From: Acanthamoeba castellanii str. Neff
Taxonomy: Eukaryota; Discosea; Longamoebia; Acanthamoebidae
Assembly: GCF_000313135.1 (NCBI RefSeq)
Contig: NW_004457702.1
Coordinates: forward strand, 124,001-188,000
DNA length: 64,000 bases
Direction: 5' to 3'
The notes below the pieces were generated by a model that was not told the origin of the DNA, did not search any database, and saw nothing but the letters and a program-made list of their open reading frames with translations. Each line of letters opens with the position of its first letter. Within the stretch, counting starts at the first letter, position 1. The position numbers were made by a program, and so were the translations under genes. This document shows, in pieces, positions 34,961-46,017 of the stretch.

Positions 34961-36659
34961 CAAGGGCTGATCTCGGTGAGGGCGTCCTTCTGGAGCTCGG
35001 GGAAGTTGGCCAGCACCTTGTTGAGAATGTACCGGCCGTACAGGATCGGCTCGCGGGGCTCGGCCGCCACTATGCGTGTCGTGTGTTGTGTGTGTGTTGT
35101 GTGTGTGTGTGTTGTGTGTGTGTGTTGTGTGTGTGTTGTGTGTGGTCATGCGTCAGGCCAATCACACCACACATTATCATAATGGGTGTGTTGCGCCGCA
35201 AGTACCCTGCCCCTTGGCTTCGAGTTCGCGCCGGCAGTGCTCGAGCGGCGACACGAGGCACTTGAAGTTGGGGTCGAAGAAGAACGGCGCCGAGAGCCGG
35301 TCAACGGCGCTGCTGTTCTTCACCCGATGCGGCGTCGCCTTGTACAATCCTGCACGATTGAAATCGTGTGAGTGTGCGTGTGCGGTGATGCGTGCGTGAG
35401 TGTGCGTTGAGTTAGTACCGCAGGTCCAGGTCTCCAGCATGTCACCAATATTGACGACGAAGGTGCCGGGAATGGGCGGAGCTGCGATCCACTGGCCGTC
35501 CTTCGTCAGCACCTCGAGTCCGCCCACGTCGTCCTGGCCCAGGATCGTCAGCACGCCGTAATCTGTCGTCGCGACCGCAACCGCAACGTTGGGTTCATAT
35601 CCATGAGTCCCTTTGGCCACGCCCCTTTTTCAACGGTCGGTGCATTGTGTGCGGGGGGGTACCTGTGTGTTGGCCGACGCCCCACTGTTCCTCCCTGGGC
35701 AAGGGGTCGGCCGGGTAGTAGAACAGGCGGAAGGGCGTGAACGGCGACGACGTAAACTGCTCTCTGTACGTTGACAACAAACAACGTTGTACAGGTGAGG
35801 GTGATGAGGAAGATGAAGATGATGGTGATGCTAAGGGACAATGAACCTGAAGTAGTTCTCGCTCAAATTGAGGGACAGCGCAATGCCCCGCATCACCTGA
35901 TGTCCCAGCTCTGGGTGGGCGTGGAGGCCGAGTGAGCGTTGAAAGAGAGGCCTAGAGAGAGAGAGAGAGAGAGAGTTGAGAATGTACCCGTGAGAGCGTC
36001 CATGTAGTCGATGATGAGCTTGTCGAAGCCCGGGAACAGCTCCGGGTCAGGCCACTGGTTTCGTCCATGCATCGGCAACTGTGTGGAAACATGTCAGTGT
36101 CAGTGTAGCTGTCACCACCAACCGTCCAATTCTCATCTTTATTGATCAAGACCTCGCTCACGTACCTTGGCTTTCACCTCCTCAGCGTCATCGCCCAGCT
36201 CGGCACCAAAGTAGAGTCCCTCCTGCACGTGGTGATGCCCCAAAAAGAAGAAGGTTCTGTGGACGTACGTGGCAACACAAAGATGGACCGACCGAAAAGA
36301 AGAGCACAACCTACCTTGAAATCCTTCTTCTTGGAGGTGTACTCGCCCTGCAGCTCGAACCAGCCCCGAAACACGGCGTTGTTGCGCATGTGGATGCTCT
36401 CCTTCTTGTCGTGAGGGCACTCGCCGAAGAATCGCTTGCCCTCGGCGAACAACCTCGCGATGAGATTTTCGTCAATTCCATGATTTTTGATGTAGAAGAA
36501 GCCGAATCGGAGGCACGCCTCTCGCAGCTCATCCACCACCTTCTGGAGGGCCGCCGCTTCAGCATCCGCGCTTGAAGATGAAGATTTGGTGAGTGGCGAA
36601 ATGTCGATCACCGGAAGCGTGGCCGGCACCACGGGGACCGTAACGTTGGTGCTTTCCAT
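34961..36659 (-). CDS. 2-oxoglutarate/Fe(II)-dependent dioxygenase (isopenicillin N synthase-like)
   Basis: ATG at 36659. The N-terminal DIOX_N-type part has LPVIDISPLTKS and ELREACLRFGFFYIKNHGID. FRGWFELQGEYTSKKKDFKE, GLYFGAELGDD and LPMHGRNQWPDPELFPGF then resemble the plant and fungal oxygenase group. The jelly-roll core has WGVGQHTDYGVLTILGQDD (iron ligands H-x-D), FVVNIGDMLETWT, ATPHRVKNSS (third ligand His) and DRLSAPFFFDPN, where R-x-S binds 2-oxoglutarate. All cofactor ligands are present. The C-terminus reads LYGRYILNKVLANFPEL and ends at 34961. About eight introns; one near 35080 is a TG/TTG repeat. The substrate is unknown. Confidence 0.9.
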
Positions 36660-36775
36660 CTCCTACTTCGTCTGTAAAGGCTCTTCTTTGTTGAGTTGGT
36701 GTTGGCCAATACAGCAATAATTAAATGCCAATCGGCGAGACGTGCAGTTGGGCTGCAGGGACCTACTCCTACGAC

Positions 36776-36818
36776 ACGACACGACACGCCCGACACGACA
36801 CGACACGACACGACACAC
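36776..36818. repeat. (ACGAC)n pentamer repeat between 2OG oxygenase and PEX2
   Basis: Complement of the pentamer at 28788, slightly interrupted, in the 197-base gap between two minus-strand genes. Confidence 0.8.
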
Positions 36819-36856
36819 GGCAAACGACGTGATGTGTGTAGTTTTAGGAAATGGTT

Positions 36857-37415
36857 TCAGGAGGGTGGTGAAGACGAAGGCACATCGGTGGCAGAGGCAG
36901 AGAGAGCGCCGAGGGTGAAGGGCTTGATCTGCTTGATCTGGTGATTGCAGCTCGGGCACGCATAGCTCCGATCGACCATCATCGCCGTCTTGATGCAGTA
37001 GTAGCAGAACAGGTGCCCGCAATCTAACACGAAACACACGACACACACCACACCAGACGCGACAATCAGGCATGAGATCGCATGAGTTGTTCGAGAGCGA
37101 ACGCGAACCTGACAGGTAAGGTGAGTGCGCAGGGTCTGCTTGACACACTCCACACCTGATCACACACACACCACACCACACACACACGGTCAGTGTGCGC
37201 GTGCTCAAGAGTTCAAGACGGCGCGATGAGGTGTACCCGGCATTGCCCAGCGAGGGACTCAGTTTGTTGCGGAACTTGAAGAGGCGGTAGATGGTTCGTT
37301 TGATTCGGTCGGCGTTGATGAGGGGCGTCAAGAACATGAGGAACTCCTGATTGGTAGCCATTGGCCCGCCGTACGATGATGAGCACCTCCACAAAACACC
37401 AAACGACGTGTGTGT

Positions 37416-37461
<46 letters not shown>

Positions 37462-38823
37462 GTGTGTGTGGTGTGTTTTGGAATCATGTAAAGCCACGAA
37501 CAAACGCGCACCGAAAAGCCGTGCCACACGAGCTGCCTGTTCATGAACTCGAAGTTGACAAAGCGGGCGACCGATGGACGTGCATAGACGAGGCGCATGC
37601 CCAGGAGCCTGTCGACCGGGCTCATGTACCTGGTGGTACACCCAAAGCAAAATAATAATCAATCAGAAAAGTCTGATGAAAAAAGAATCGTTGTAGGTCG
37701 GTGAAGATGGCGGGCGTACTTTCCGTTGTAGAGGAAGGCCACAAAGTTGAGCAGCGTGAGTGCCTTCCACGCGACCTCCAGGTAGTTCAGTACTTTCCAC
37801 AGCGTTTTGTAGACGTCGTCTTCGTCTCGTTCGGCCCATGTTCGATCCGATGCCAGACGATTGAGCCTGCGCTCACATGAATTCGTGGTAAAAAAAGAGG
37901 TCAATCAACACGGTGAGCAGAGAGAGGGCCGATATCAACCTTGCCCAAGCCCATGCGCCTCCAATGTGCAGCACGCCCCACATAATCTTCTGCAGTGTTG
38001 AGGGTGGGATGATCCGCTGGGTCGCTGCGTTGGTCGGCATCGACGTGCACGACACCGGTGAGTGTGAGCAAGAGGTCCTTTTTTATATTAATTCGCGATG
38101 TTGTGTTGTGGTGAACCTTGTAGGTAGTCCTGTCGCTCATCTCGATAGGTGAGATTCTGCAATCGTTGACCGTACGTTGATCCCGTGGCGTAGAGTGAGA
38201 GTCTGGTTGAACGCTGAGTGTGAGAAGCGTGCAGTGCGCCGCTTGTGTGTGTCTGTGTGTGGCCTGGGAGGCGACGGTACCTGTACATAATGAAGTAGAG
38301 GAAGGCATCGAGCTCGGGCGTAAATCTGTCGATGAGCGATGGCTGCAAACGACATAAGAATGGTGAGCAATCAGCGGAAAGCCCTCACAATGCGAAGCTT
38401 GGGTGCTGTACTCGGAAGAGGGAGAATATTTTGGTGAAGGAGGTCTTGATGATGGAGGTGAGTTCGTTATCGAGGAGCGATGCATCCAGCTGATTGACTC
38501 GCAGCACTCTCAGCGGCACCGGCGCTAGTTCGCTGGCGCAATTATTGAAATGATTATTAATAAATAAATGATTGATAATATAAATAAAAAAGGAGACTCA
38601 CCTCAGCTTAGCGGCGAAGGTGTGGAGGAGAGGTGCGGCTCGCTCCCATTCTTTTTCCCAAGGCCGCCCCTGGTGCGGCGCCATCTTTAATCACATGCAG
38701 GCGATTCATCTTTGAGAGTTTTCCACGTACCTGAGGTCCAGTGGATGCGTCTTCCAGTGGAGCTGCACCCGGGTCCAGGCTTGGAGAAGTTGAGGCATCT
38801 GCAGGGCTCTCCGTCGATTCCAT
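36857..38823 (-). CDS. PEX2: Peroxisome biogenesis factor 2 (PEX2), RING ubiquitin ligase
   Basis: PEX2, with PEX10 and PEX12, forms the peroxisomal membrane channel and ligase that ubiquitinates the import receptor PEX5. ATG at 38823. After an acidic, Ser-rich start the protein reads LRVLRVNQLDASLLDNEL, the PEX2 signature, then FRPSLIDRFTPELDAFLYF and NLTYRD. Middle exons give HIGGAWAWARL, LLNFVAFLYNGKY, MSPVDRLLGMRLVYARPS and [27 protein letters not shown], the membrane segments typical of the family. The C-terminal RING has DCGHLFCYYCIKT and ACPSCNHQI. It ends SSPPS-stop at 36857. About nine introns, one a long TG repeat at 37411. Head-to-head with the cyclotransferase gene across only 86 bases. 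Confidence 0.92.
37411..37469. repeat. (TG)n microsatellite in a PEX2 intron
   Basis: About 59 bases of nearly pure TG between the LPLIN-type exon and the HGFS exon. Confidence 0.9.
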
Positions 38824-38909
38824 CCTCTTGGTACGAGCGGGGCGATTGGGGTTCCCTTTTCTTTTGATTTTTATATTCTTTTTCGTTTTATTTCATTTTA
38901 TTTTGCTTC

Positions 38910-39661
38910 ATGCGGCGACTGCTGTCCCTCCCGAAGCACCGGTGCCTCCCACACAGCTCGTTGAGCTCCACCGCCTCGTCGATTGCCGTGATGCGAAGAG
39001 ATTATGTGCATAATCCTAATCAAGCCGCAAGCGGAGAGAAATCGAGCGAGGTGCGGCACCTGTTCGCATACGGTACTCTGCGGCCGGACGACGTCAAGGG
39101 GGCGCCCTGGACCAAGCGCTTCCGGGAGGGCATGGTGTGGCAGCGCGCTCGTGTGCCCAGCGCTCGCCTGTTCGCCGACCGCTACCCCTTCGTCGTCCTC
39201 TCGCCCCCTGTACGTGACGCAACCTGCGTGGATGAGCTTCATAATGGAGGCCAGACTGACTGCTCATGACGACGCCTCAGGGGCAGGAGGAGACCACTAA
39301 GACCACGATGAAGCATGCGGACTACGTGGTCGGGTACGTCATGTGCTGCGATGACCAGGCGAGCTTCCAGGCCAAGCTGGAGGAGGCCGACGAGATCGAG
39401 GGCCACCCGCACTACTACCAGCGCTCTGTCGTTGAGGCCATCATCGAAGATGATCAGGAGGACGTTGTTGTCGATCACCGCCCAGAGCCAGCGACTGGTG
39501 AGAAGAAGAAGGTCAAGTGCTTCATCTACCACCGGCAGGCGAGCCTTTCGGCGTACCCCGTGTGGTGTGGGGATTGGGCCTTCGTCGGGCTGCAGTACCC
39601 CACCACGCCGACCGACCGCTTCTTCCAGACCAACGCCGATCGAACCACCAAGACCAAGTAG
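38910..39661 (+). CDS. Gamma-glutamylcyclotransferase-like protein (AIG2/GGCT fold)
   Basis: ATG at 38910. About 45 residues rich in Arg and Ser (MRRLLSLPKHRCLPHSSLS) look like a mitochondrial targeting sequence; an internal ATG (MRRDYVHNPNQ) could start a cytosolic form. The fold's signature follows, LFAYGTLRPDDVKGAPW, then RVPSARLFADRYPFVVL. After one intron (gap near 39211-39280) come GYVMCCDDQASFQAKLEEADEIEGHPHYYQR-like sequence and AFVGLQYPTTPTDRFF. The YGTL motif binds the gamma-glutamyl substrate, and the acidic residue in EEADEIEG occupies the position of the catalytic glutamate. It may act on gamma-glutamyl amino acids or amines, or be one of the many AIG2-like proteins of unknown substrate. 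Stop TAG at 39661. Confidence 0.82.
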
Positions 39662-39987
39662 GGCCCACCGCCGCCAGCGGCGTCTTCCAGCCTCGTCGTC
39701 TGCCAGCCCGCGGGAGCTGCGTGGAATTCCAAGCATTCCAACATATTTTCGGCGGAAGTCGACCAGTTTTCGATTGGGCAGCGAAACGCTCTTGTCGGTT
39801 CCCCTTCCTTTCTCCTTCACTTTCCGATCTCTTCCTCGGGGCCTCCGGTCGGGCGAGCCCCGGACCGCTCCGATTGTTCTCCCTCTCGCTGCCGCTCGTC
39901 TCGCCTGCAGTCTTTTCTTCTCAAAGTTTCCTCAGACCAGAAGAACAACACCACCTGCAACCTACGCGAGGCCACCCGTCCCACGAA

Positions 39988-40079
39988 GTACGTATCCACG
40001 TCTCTCTTCGAGGTTTTGGCTTACAAGATGCTGCATCATCTTATCTCGCTAATCTTGTCTGTTTTGTTGTGTTTTGTAG
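39988..40079 (+). other. Probable 5'-leader intron of the RING-H2 gene
   Basis: A strong donor (GTACGT at 39988) and an acceptor (TTTTGTAG) that ends directly before the ATG at 40080. The rest of the 418-base gap 39662-40079 shows the leader exon and a pyrimidine-rich stretch, with no other gene. Confidence 0.5.
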
Positions 40080-43077
40080 ATGGAGTACCCACATCAACAG
40101 TACATGCAGTACCGGCAGCAGCAGCAGCCGCAGCACCCAACATCTCAACAACAACAGCAGCGAGGACCGGTGTACGTTCGCCCATACGAAGCAGCAGGGG
40201 GAGACCCACGAGGAACTCGGCCGACACAGACCCTGCATGTCGGCACGGCCGACAACGAACTACCGATGACGGCGCCGTCCGGTCGTGAAGCTGCGGTAGC
40301 GAGCCTCCAAGCACTGGCCCAGTGCGGCCGAGAGGAGGCCCTCTACTACCTTGCGGTACGCCCAAGCGTCAATTGATGAAGATATCTGCATGTGGGGACC
40401 ACGTCTGCTAACATTTCATCCACACACACAGGAGCACAACTACGACGTACACAGGGCGATGGCTGCTCGGACGGCAGATGTGCGATGGGAGCTGCAGCGC
40501 GGCTGCGCACTGCCGCGCCCCGCTCCAGAACAGCCACAGATACCACAAGAGACAGTTGTACAAGTTGGTCCTTCCCTTCAGGCTCAGCTGGAAGAGGCTC
40601 GTCAGCGTCTACGCACTCGCTACGAACGCGAAACTGGAGGTCCAACTCGCTTCTTTCTTTTACATTCCATTCATTCCTCACCCTCTGGCCCGGCGCTTCA
40701 CAGACACGAGCAGTTCTCCAGGTGCCCTAGCGCTTCCCCTCCAACAGCCACAGCCCACTTTGGCAACGGCCCCTCCGGCTGCTCAGCCACCAGCAGCCCA
40801 GGCAGCTGCTTCCGCACCTCCGCTCGTGTACTTCCCTTCACCTGCTGCAGGGGCACCGCCCCAGTATGCGGCCCCGCACCTCCCAGCACAGCAGGCGCAG
40901 CCCTACACACCTACGACGCATTTACCTCCACCGGCGCAGACCTCTGCGCCTTCGTATCACTACCCTCAGCAACTGCAACAGCAACAACCTGTGCTCTATC
41001 CGCCGCCGGCGCCCACCACCTACGCGCCTCTGCAGCAGCCAGGGCACGGCTGGGAGGAAGCAAGTAGGGAGGAGGCCAACATCAACGCCGGTACAACGCG
41101 GCGAGAGAACCCCCTTACGCTCGCCGGTCAGACACTCGGCAAATGGATCTGGGGCGGTACGCACCACAAGGACAAGAGCGGTTCCTCCTCTTCCTCTGCC
41201 TCTTCATCCACCCCTACATCTGCATCTGCATCGTCTTCATCTACGACCATGGCCCCGCCCGCTCCTTTGCAATCGTCCGTCTCATCGTCGGCCTTCTACC
41301 CAACGTACGATCGTTGTCACCTCCCCTGCATCGCTTCCCCACTGCATGCCCTGATCACTTTTCTATTCGTGCGCTGTTGCGCAGAACAAGCACGGTACCG
41401 GTGGGAGAGGAAAGGCCGGGGCTCGGCATGGGCCGGCGGTACCAAAGCGACGACTCGCTCGAGATCAACGAGCTCGCGAGGGACCGGCGATCTTGCAATG
41501 GCCGGCGGGCCGAGGGCACGGCCAGGGACGAAGAGGCCAGCACGGAGGAGGGCGAGTCGCGCGGAGGCCTGCGACATCTGCTCTCTTCGGTCCGACACCG
41601 TGGCAGGGAGATCGTCGACCGCATCGGGCACCATCAGGCCACCCCCAGCGGCGGGGGCGGCGAGCCCCAGCAACTGACGCCGGCGTCCGAGGAGGAGGAA
41701 CTGGAGAGTCGCCGCGGGCACCGGAGGCGGTCGTCGCACAGCGGCGGCGGAAGCAGCGCGGGCAAGAGGGACAAGCGCGCCTCGTTGGACGAGGGCTGGG
41801 TCTTGGTCGACAACACTTCTACGCGCTCCTCGACCTCCACCCACCCGCCCCAGCCGACGCTTGTCACCCAAGTGCCGCTCACCGACGAGCAATACGCTGC
41901 GCGCCTCTCTCGGTGCGAAGCATTCACAAACAATCTCTCTTTGAATCGGAGCTCCGGCCCTCTGACTTGACTTGTGCGTGTCTTAGGCAATTGGCGGAGG
42001 AGGAGGAACGACAACGTCGAAGGGACGAGGAACTCGCGCGCCGAATCCAGAGGCAGGAGGAGGAAGAGGTGCGACGTCGTGCGCGCGAGGCCGAGCAAGA
42101 AGCCGAACAAAGAGACAATACGCGCTCATCAGGACGAAGTCGGCGGCGATCGCACGGTCCTGTGCACGTCGTCGTGTCACGAGGCCCATTCGGTATGTCA
42201 TCGACACTGCACAAAGAGGAACCTTTGCCTCATCTCTTACATGAGAATTCTTTTTGTTGTTGACTGTGCAGGCGAAGTGCTGGTCTCAGAGGGACTCTCG
42301 CCATCGACGCTCTATATCGATGAGCCCCGGGGCCGACGGCGGCGGACCGGAGGGTTGGTGGGCCTGCTAGAGATGATGCGCGAAATGCATGAGGTACTGC
42401 TGCACCGGTCATGTGTTCATCCGCTTGATCACCACCTTTGCTCAGCGTCAGCGTCTTCTTGATCAGATGAGCCTCGCGCAGAACATGTCCCAGGAGTCAG
42501 GGTATCCCTTCGTGCTGGCCCCGAACGCGTCCACTTCTTCGCGCCGACAGGACATGACCTACGAGGTACCTCTATGCTCTGTCTACTCTCTTCGTTCATT
42601 CTTCTTTCGCACAGTACTCACAAACCCGCAACACAGCAATTGTTGGGTCTGGCCGAGCGAGTGGGTAATGTCAATAGAGGCGTAAGCCACGCGGCCATGG
42701 ATGCACTCCCCACGAGGACCTTTCAAGAGAAGGACAAGAAGGCCGACCAAGAAGACAACAAGTACGCCGCTTCGCCATAGTCATCTCGAGTTCGGCAGGG
42801 GCTCGACTCGAGATATAACTAACAGCTCATGCTCGCCTTTGGCAGATGCACTATTTGTCTGTGCGATTATGAGGAGGGCGACACCCTGCGGGCGCTCCCC
42901 TGCCTGCACTCGTACCACAAGTACCGTCGTCTCGCTATCTCTGCCCTCGAGGTCGAGTGCCTCCGCCGCTGGCAATTCACTCACCCACTCGCTCTCACAC
43001 TTTTCAGGGACTGCATCGACCACTGGCTCAAGTCGCACAACACCTGCCCGGTGTGCAAGACGCAGATCAACATGTGA
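40080..43077 (+). CDS. RING-H2 finger protein with Gln/Pro-rich and coiled-coil regions (E3 ligase-like)
   Basis: ATG at 40080, directly after a splice acceptor. The N-terminus is Gln-rich (EYPHQQYMQYRQQQQPQ). A UBA-like helix bundle follows: AAVASLQALAQCGREEALYYL joined to EHNYDVHRAM. A long Pro/Ala/Gln-rich and Ser-rich disordered region comes next (about 40690-41310), then acidic and RS-like stretches, LDEGWVLVDNT, and a highly charged helix LAEEEERQRRRDEELARRIQ likely to be a coiled coil. The C-terminal RING-H2 is CTICLCDYEEGDTLRALPCLHSYHK joined to DCIDHWLKSHNTCPVCK, with all eight zinc ligands, four residues before the stop. That placement is typical of RNF-type E3 ubiquitin ligases. 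Twelve or so exons. Substrate unknown. Confidence 0.85.
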
Positions 43078-43386
43078 TACTTAACGTATGACTTAAAAGA
43101 GGAACACGAACGTGGTTGAAACATGTTCTGCCTCATTGCCGGGAAGCTTACATGGTAACATGTGGTGTGACATTGCCAGTATTGCCCGATCTCAGGCCAG
43201 AGCCAATGAAAGGACCCCTTCGGTCACTTTATTGGGTAATACAGTTCATCATAATTCGATTACGGAAGCGTTTAGTTTTCTCTTTGGCGTGGCCACGGCA
43301 AATTGCGGGCGGCACTGCATCTTCGGTTCGATATAACAAATCAAGCAAGGAAAGTCAGCCCTATCGGACGATAAAACGAAGAGAAG
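43078..43386. other. Intergenic region
   Basis: 309 bases between two head-to-tail genes. I see no gene, no clear TATA box and no repeat beyond scattered short inverted pairs. Confidence 0.4.
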
Positions 43387-45832
43387 ATGAAGGGGTTCAT
43401 GACGCTCCGTTCCAATTCATCGACACGGAATTTGGAGAAGAAAAAGAAGCGAGATGGCATCAATTTGCAAAGCGATTCTATCCTCGATCAAAGTCCTGTC
43501 CTCTCCTCCTCTGGCTCGACTCCAATCAATAACAACGACGCGGACAATGGTACCCCGTCGCCGGGATCTCTCAAGAAGACGCCACCTTCATCGTCTCTAG
43601 CCTCATCCCCATCCTCGTCTTCACAATCCTCTCCTTCCTCTTTCCTGCCTCGAGCATCCTCTTCTCCCTCGCTGCCCTCCCGCAAATCGATATCACCCCC
43701 CCATTCACCTTCTTCTTCATCTTCTGATCACCTTTCGTCTCGGGCCTCAACGGCGCGCTCGAATCGGTCAACGCGGCTCATCGGCAAGCTGGCCATCGAG
43801 GAGCCCAACGAGGCCGGCCACTTCCAGCTGGATGCCGACACCGACGTCAAGAACCGAGATGACCAGGTACGGCAGCTCAAGAGCCACCTCAAGAAGCTCG
43901 CCGCCGCCGTCCGCCGCCTCAACACCGACGCGCTACGTACGTAGACCCCAGTCATGCCCCTTCTTCTTTCGAGTATCGTACATGTCGTTGTGTAGGCGTC
44001 GCACGTAGTACCATGATGTTGTGTGAAAATGGTGGCTGATGGCTGTTGGTATTGTGTAGGCTACGTCAAGGCCAACAACGCCTTCGCACAGGATGCGATG
44101 GACAAGTTGCAGATCGCAGAGAAGAGATCCAACCCCGACTCGGTCTATGGTGAGCGTCGATCTGATCTGATCGAGCTGCAGTGTTGATTGTTGTTGACCG
44201 CGGCTGCCTTTCTCACACACTCTCTTGCTCTCGCCTTGCAGCTGAGGCGCTGACCAAGTTTGCCGAAGCCGAGAGAAACGTCGCCGCAAACGTGACCCAA
44301 TTCGTACGTTCTTCTCTAGCGCTGTTCGTGGAGGTGTGGTGTTGATGACGTTCGTCGCAAGAGCTCACACCCACCTATCGGTTACGCAGCACCAAGTGCC
44401 GTCCGACCAGCTCATAGCGCGAATCCTCGAGTTTGTAGAGAAGGACATCTCCACCGAACTCAAGGTTGGCAGCCCTTCATCAGTTAGTCAACACCTCGAG
44501 CTTGATGATGTCCTGCTAATGCAGTTGGCCCCCGCGCCGTCGGTGTCCAACAGAACACCAAATCCAAGTATGAGAAGGCCAGGCGCGACTACGACGGCGC
44601 TGTGGACAAGGTCACCACTCTTCGCGGCAAGTCCAAGCCAGACGTCATCAAACTTTACAATGTACGCCTCGTCCAACACCAAACGTTAGACACTCTGTTA
44701 GACACTGAGCTAATGAATACCGTGTTCAATGATTGTAGGCCGAACGTGACCTGAAGCGACTAAAGAAGGCGTACGAGGACGCACTCGAAGAGGTCCACAT
44801 CAAGCTTGAGGATATCGAACTGAAGAAGAGCTGCTCCCTGATCGAGTGGCTCATCCTCTACCTCCAACAAGAGCGGGTACGTACGACACGTAAATGACCG
44901 CGGCTCATTCGCGCACTCCACGCTGCTCACCTTGGCCTCTTGTATTCGCGGCCGCAGGACATGTACGGAGAAAGCTTCGTGATCGTTCAGCACCTCGAAG
45001 GCTACCTCGTACGCGTTTCTCGGCCCCAGCCACTCAGTTCTCTTGTTGTCAGGCCGAGGTGTGCGCTCACCACAATGGTCCACTCCCAACTGCGTGAACG
45101 ATGCTGTGTTGTAGGACGAGCTCACGACATGGGCTGTCGAGATGAAGAGTTTCTTCCATGATGCGGTACAGAAGCGATCCGAAGAGGAGGTGCGTTATAG
45201 CATTGCCGTACAAGACACAACTCAACTTCGAGGCGGTGCCTACATACACGCTAACACGCACTTTGCCTTCGACGAACAGGCCGCCGCACTCCAAGTAGAA
45301 CGAGACGCCATTTATGACCCGCTCATCCAGGTGCGTGTGTTGCATTTGCGTCCTGTGTGGCAATGAAGAGGCGGAAGACTAACCGCGCGATGGGACTTCT
45401 GGTCCGCCAGCTGGTGGACTCCAATCCGGGAGTGGTGGCCATTCTTCAGCGGATAATCTCCAGCGAGAGCAAGAACGTGACCGTTCCCTCCAAGGTACGC
45501 GCTTCTCTTCGTCTTCTTCGTCATCATGTCGATGAACCTGCATGATCCCTTCACCCACTAATCCGCGTCACCGTGTGCCGTATCACACGACGTGCAGGGC
45601 GACACCAAGGGGGTCGCCAACTTTCAGGCATTCATCAAGGACAACTACAACGACATCTGCCTGGAACTCATCGCCGCTGGCTACAGAGTACGCTGCTCTC
45701 TCCGTCCCCCTCACTCCCTTCATTGAGCTCATACAGTCGCTTACGGTCTCTTGTGACTCACAGGAGCAGATGAAGGAGCTGGCCTCTGCTATGGGCTTCC
45801 TCGAGAAGGCCCGGGAAGACATCGAACTGTAA
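43387..45832 (+). CDS. BAR/AH-domain-like membrane-curving protein
   Basis: ATG at 43387. The first 130 residues are basic and then Ser-rich and disordered (many SSSP and SPSS runs). A helical region follows, starting HLKKLAAAVRRLNTDAL, YVKANNAFAQDAMDKLQ, FAEAERNVAANVTQF and LIARILEFVEKDI. The middle gives KYEKARRDYDGAVDKVTTLR, YNAERDLKRLKKAYEDALEE and YGESFVIVQHLEGYL. This pattern (helix 2 with K-x-K-x-x-Y-x-K-A-R-R-D-Y and a later helix rich in aromatic residues) is that of BAR domains of the APPL/ACAP type. A second helical region (LLVRQLVDSNPGVVAILQRI, AFIKDNYNDICLELI) follows to the stop at 45832. No PH, GAP or SH3 domain is seen. About twelve introns. Confidence 0.75.
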
Positions 45833-45898
45833 CAACCACAACTACGCAACACGCAACACGACACGCAACACGCTGTGTGGAGGAAAACTCCTACGGAG

Positions 45899-45979
45899 TG
45901 TGAAAACCCACACATTACTAGTGCAGATTTCGGCGTGGTGATTTCTGTGGGAGTTCCAGAGCCTCCCCCAACGGGGGAG
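45899..45979. repeat. Three short hairpins upstream of the reductase-RasGEF gene
   Basis: In 80 bases: ACTCC-TAC-GGAGT, then GTGTG-AAAACC-CACAC, then CTCCCCC-AAC-GGGGGAG at 45963-45979. The last is a perfect seven-pair stem 38 bases before the ATG at 46018. They could act in the 5' leader or be chance. Confidence 0.35.
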
Positions 45980-46017
45980 CTGGTTGCTGTGTTTGGCGGA
46001 GGCAACCTCAGCTCACG

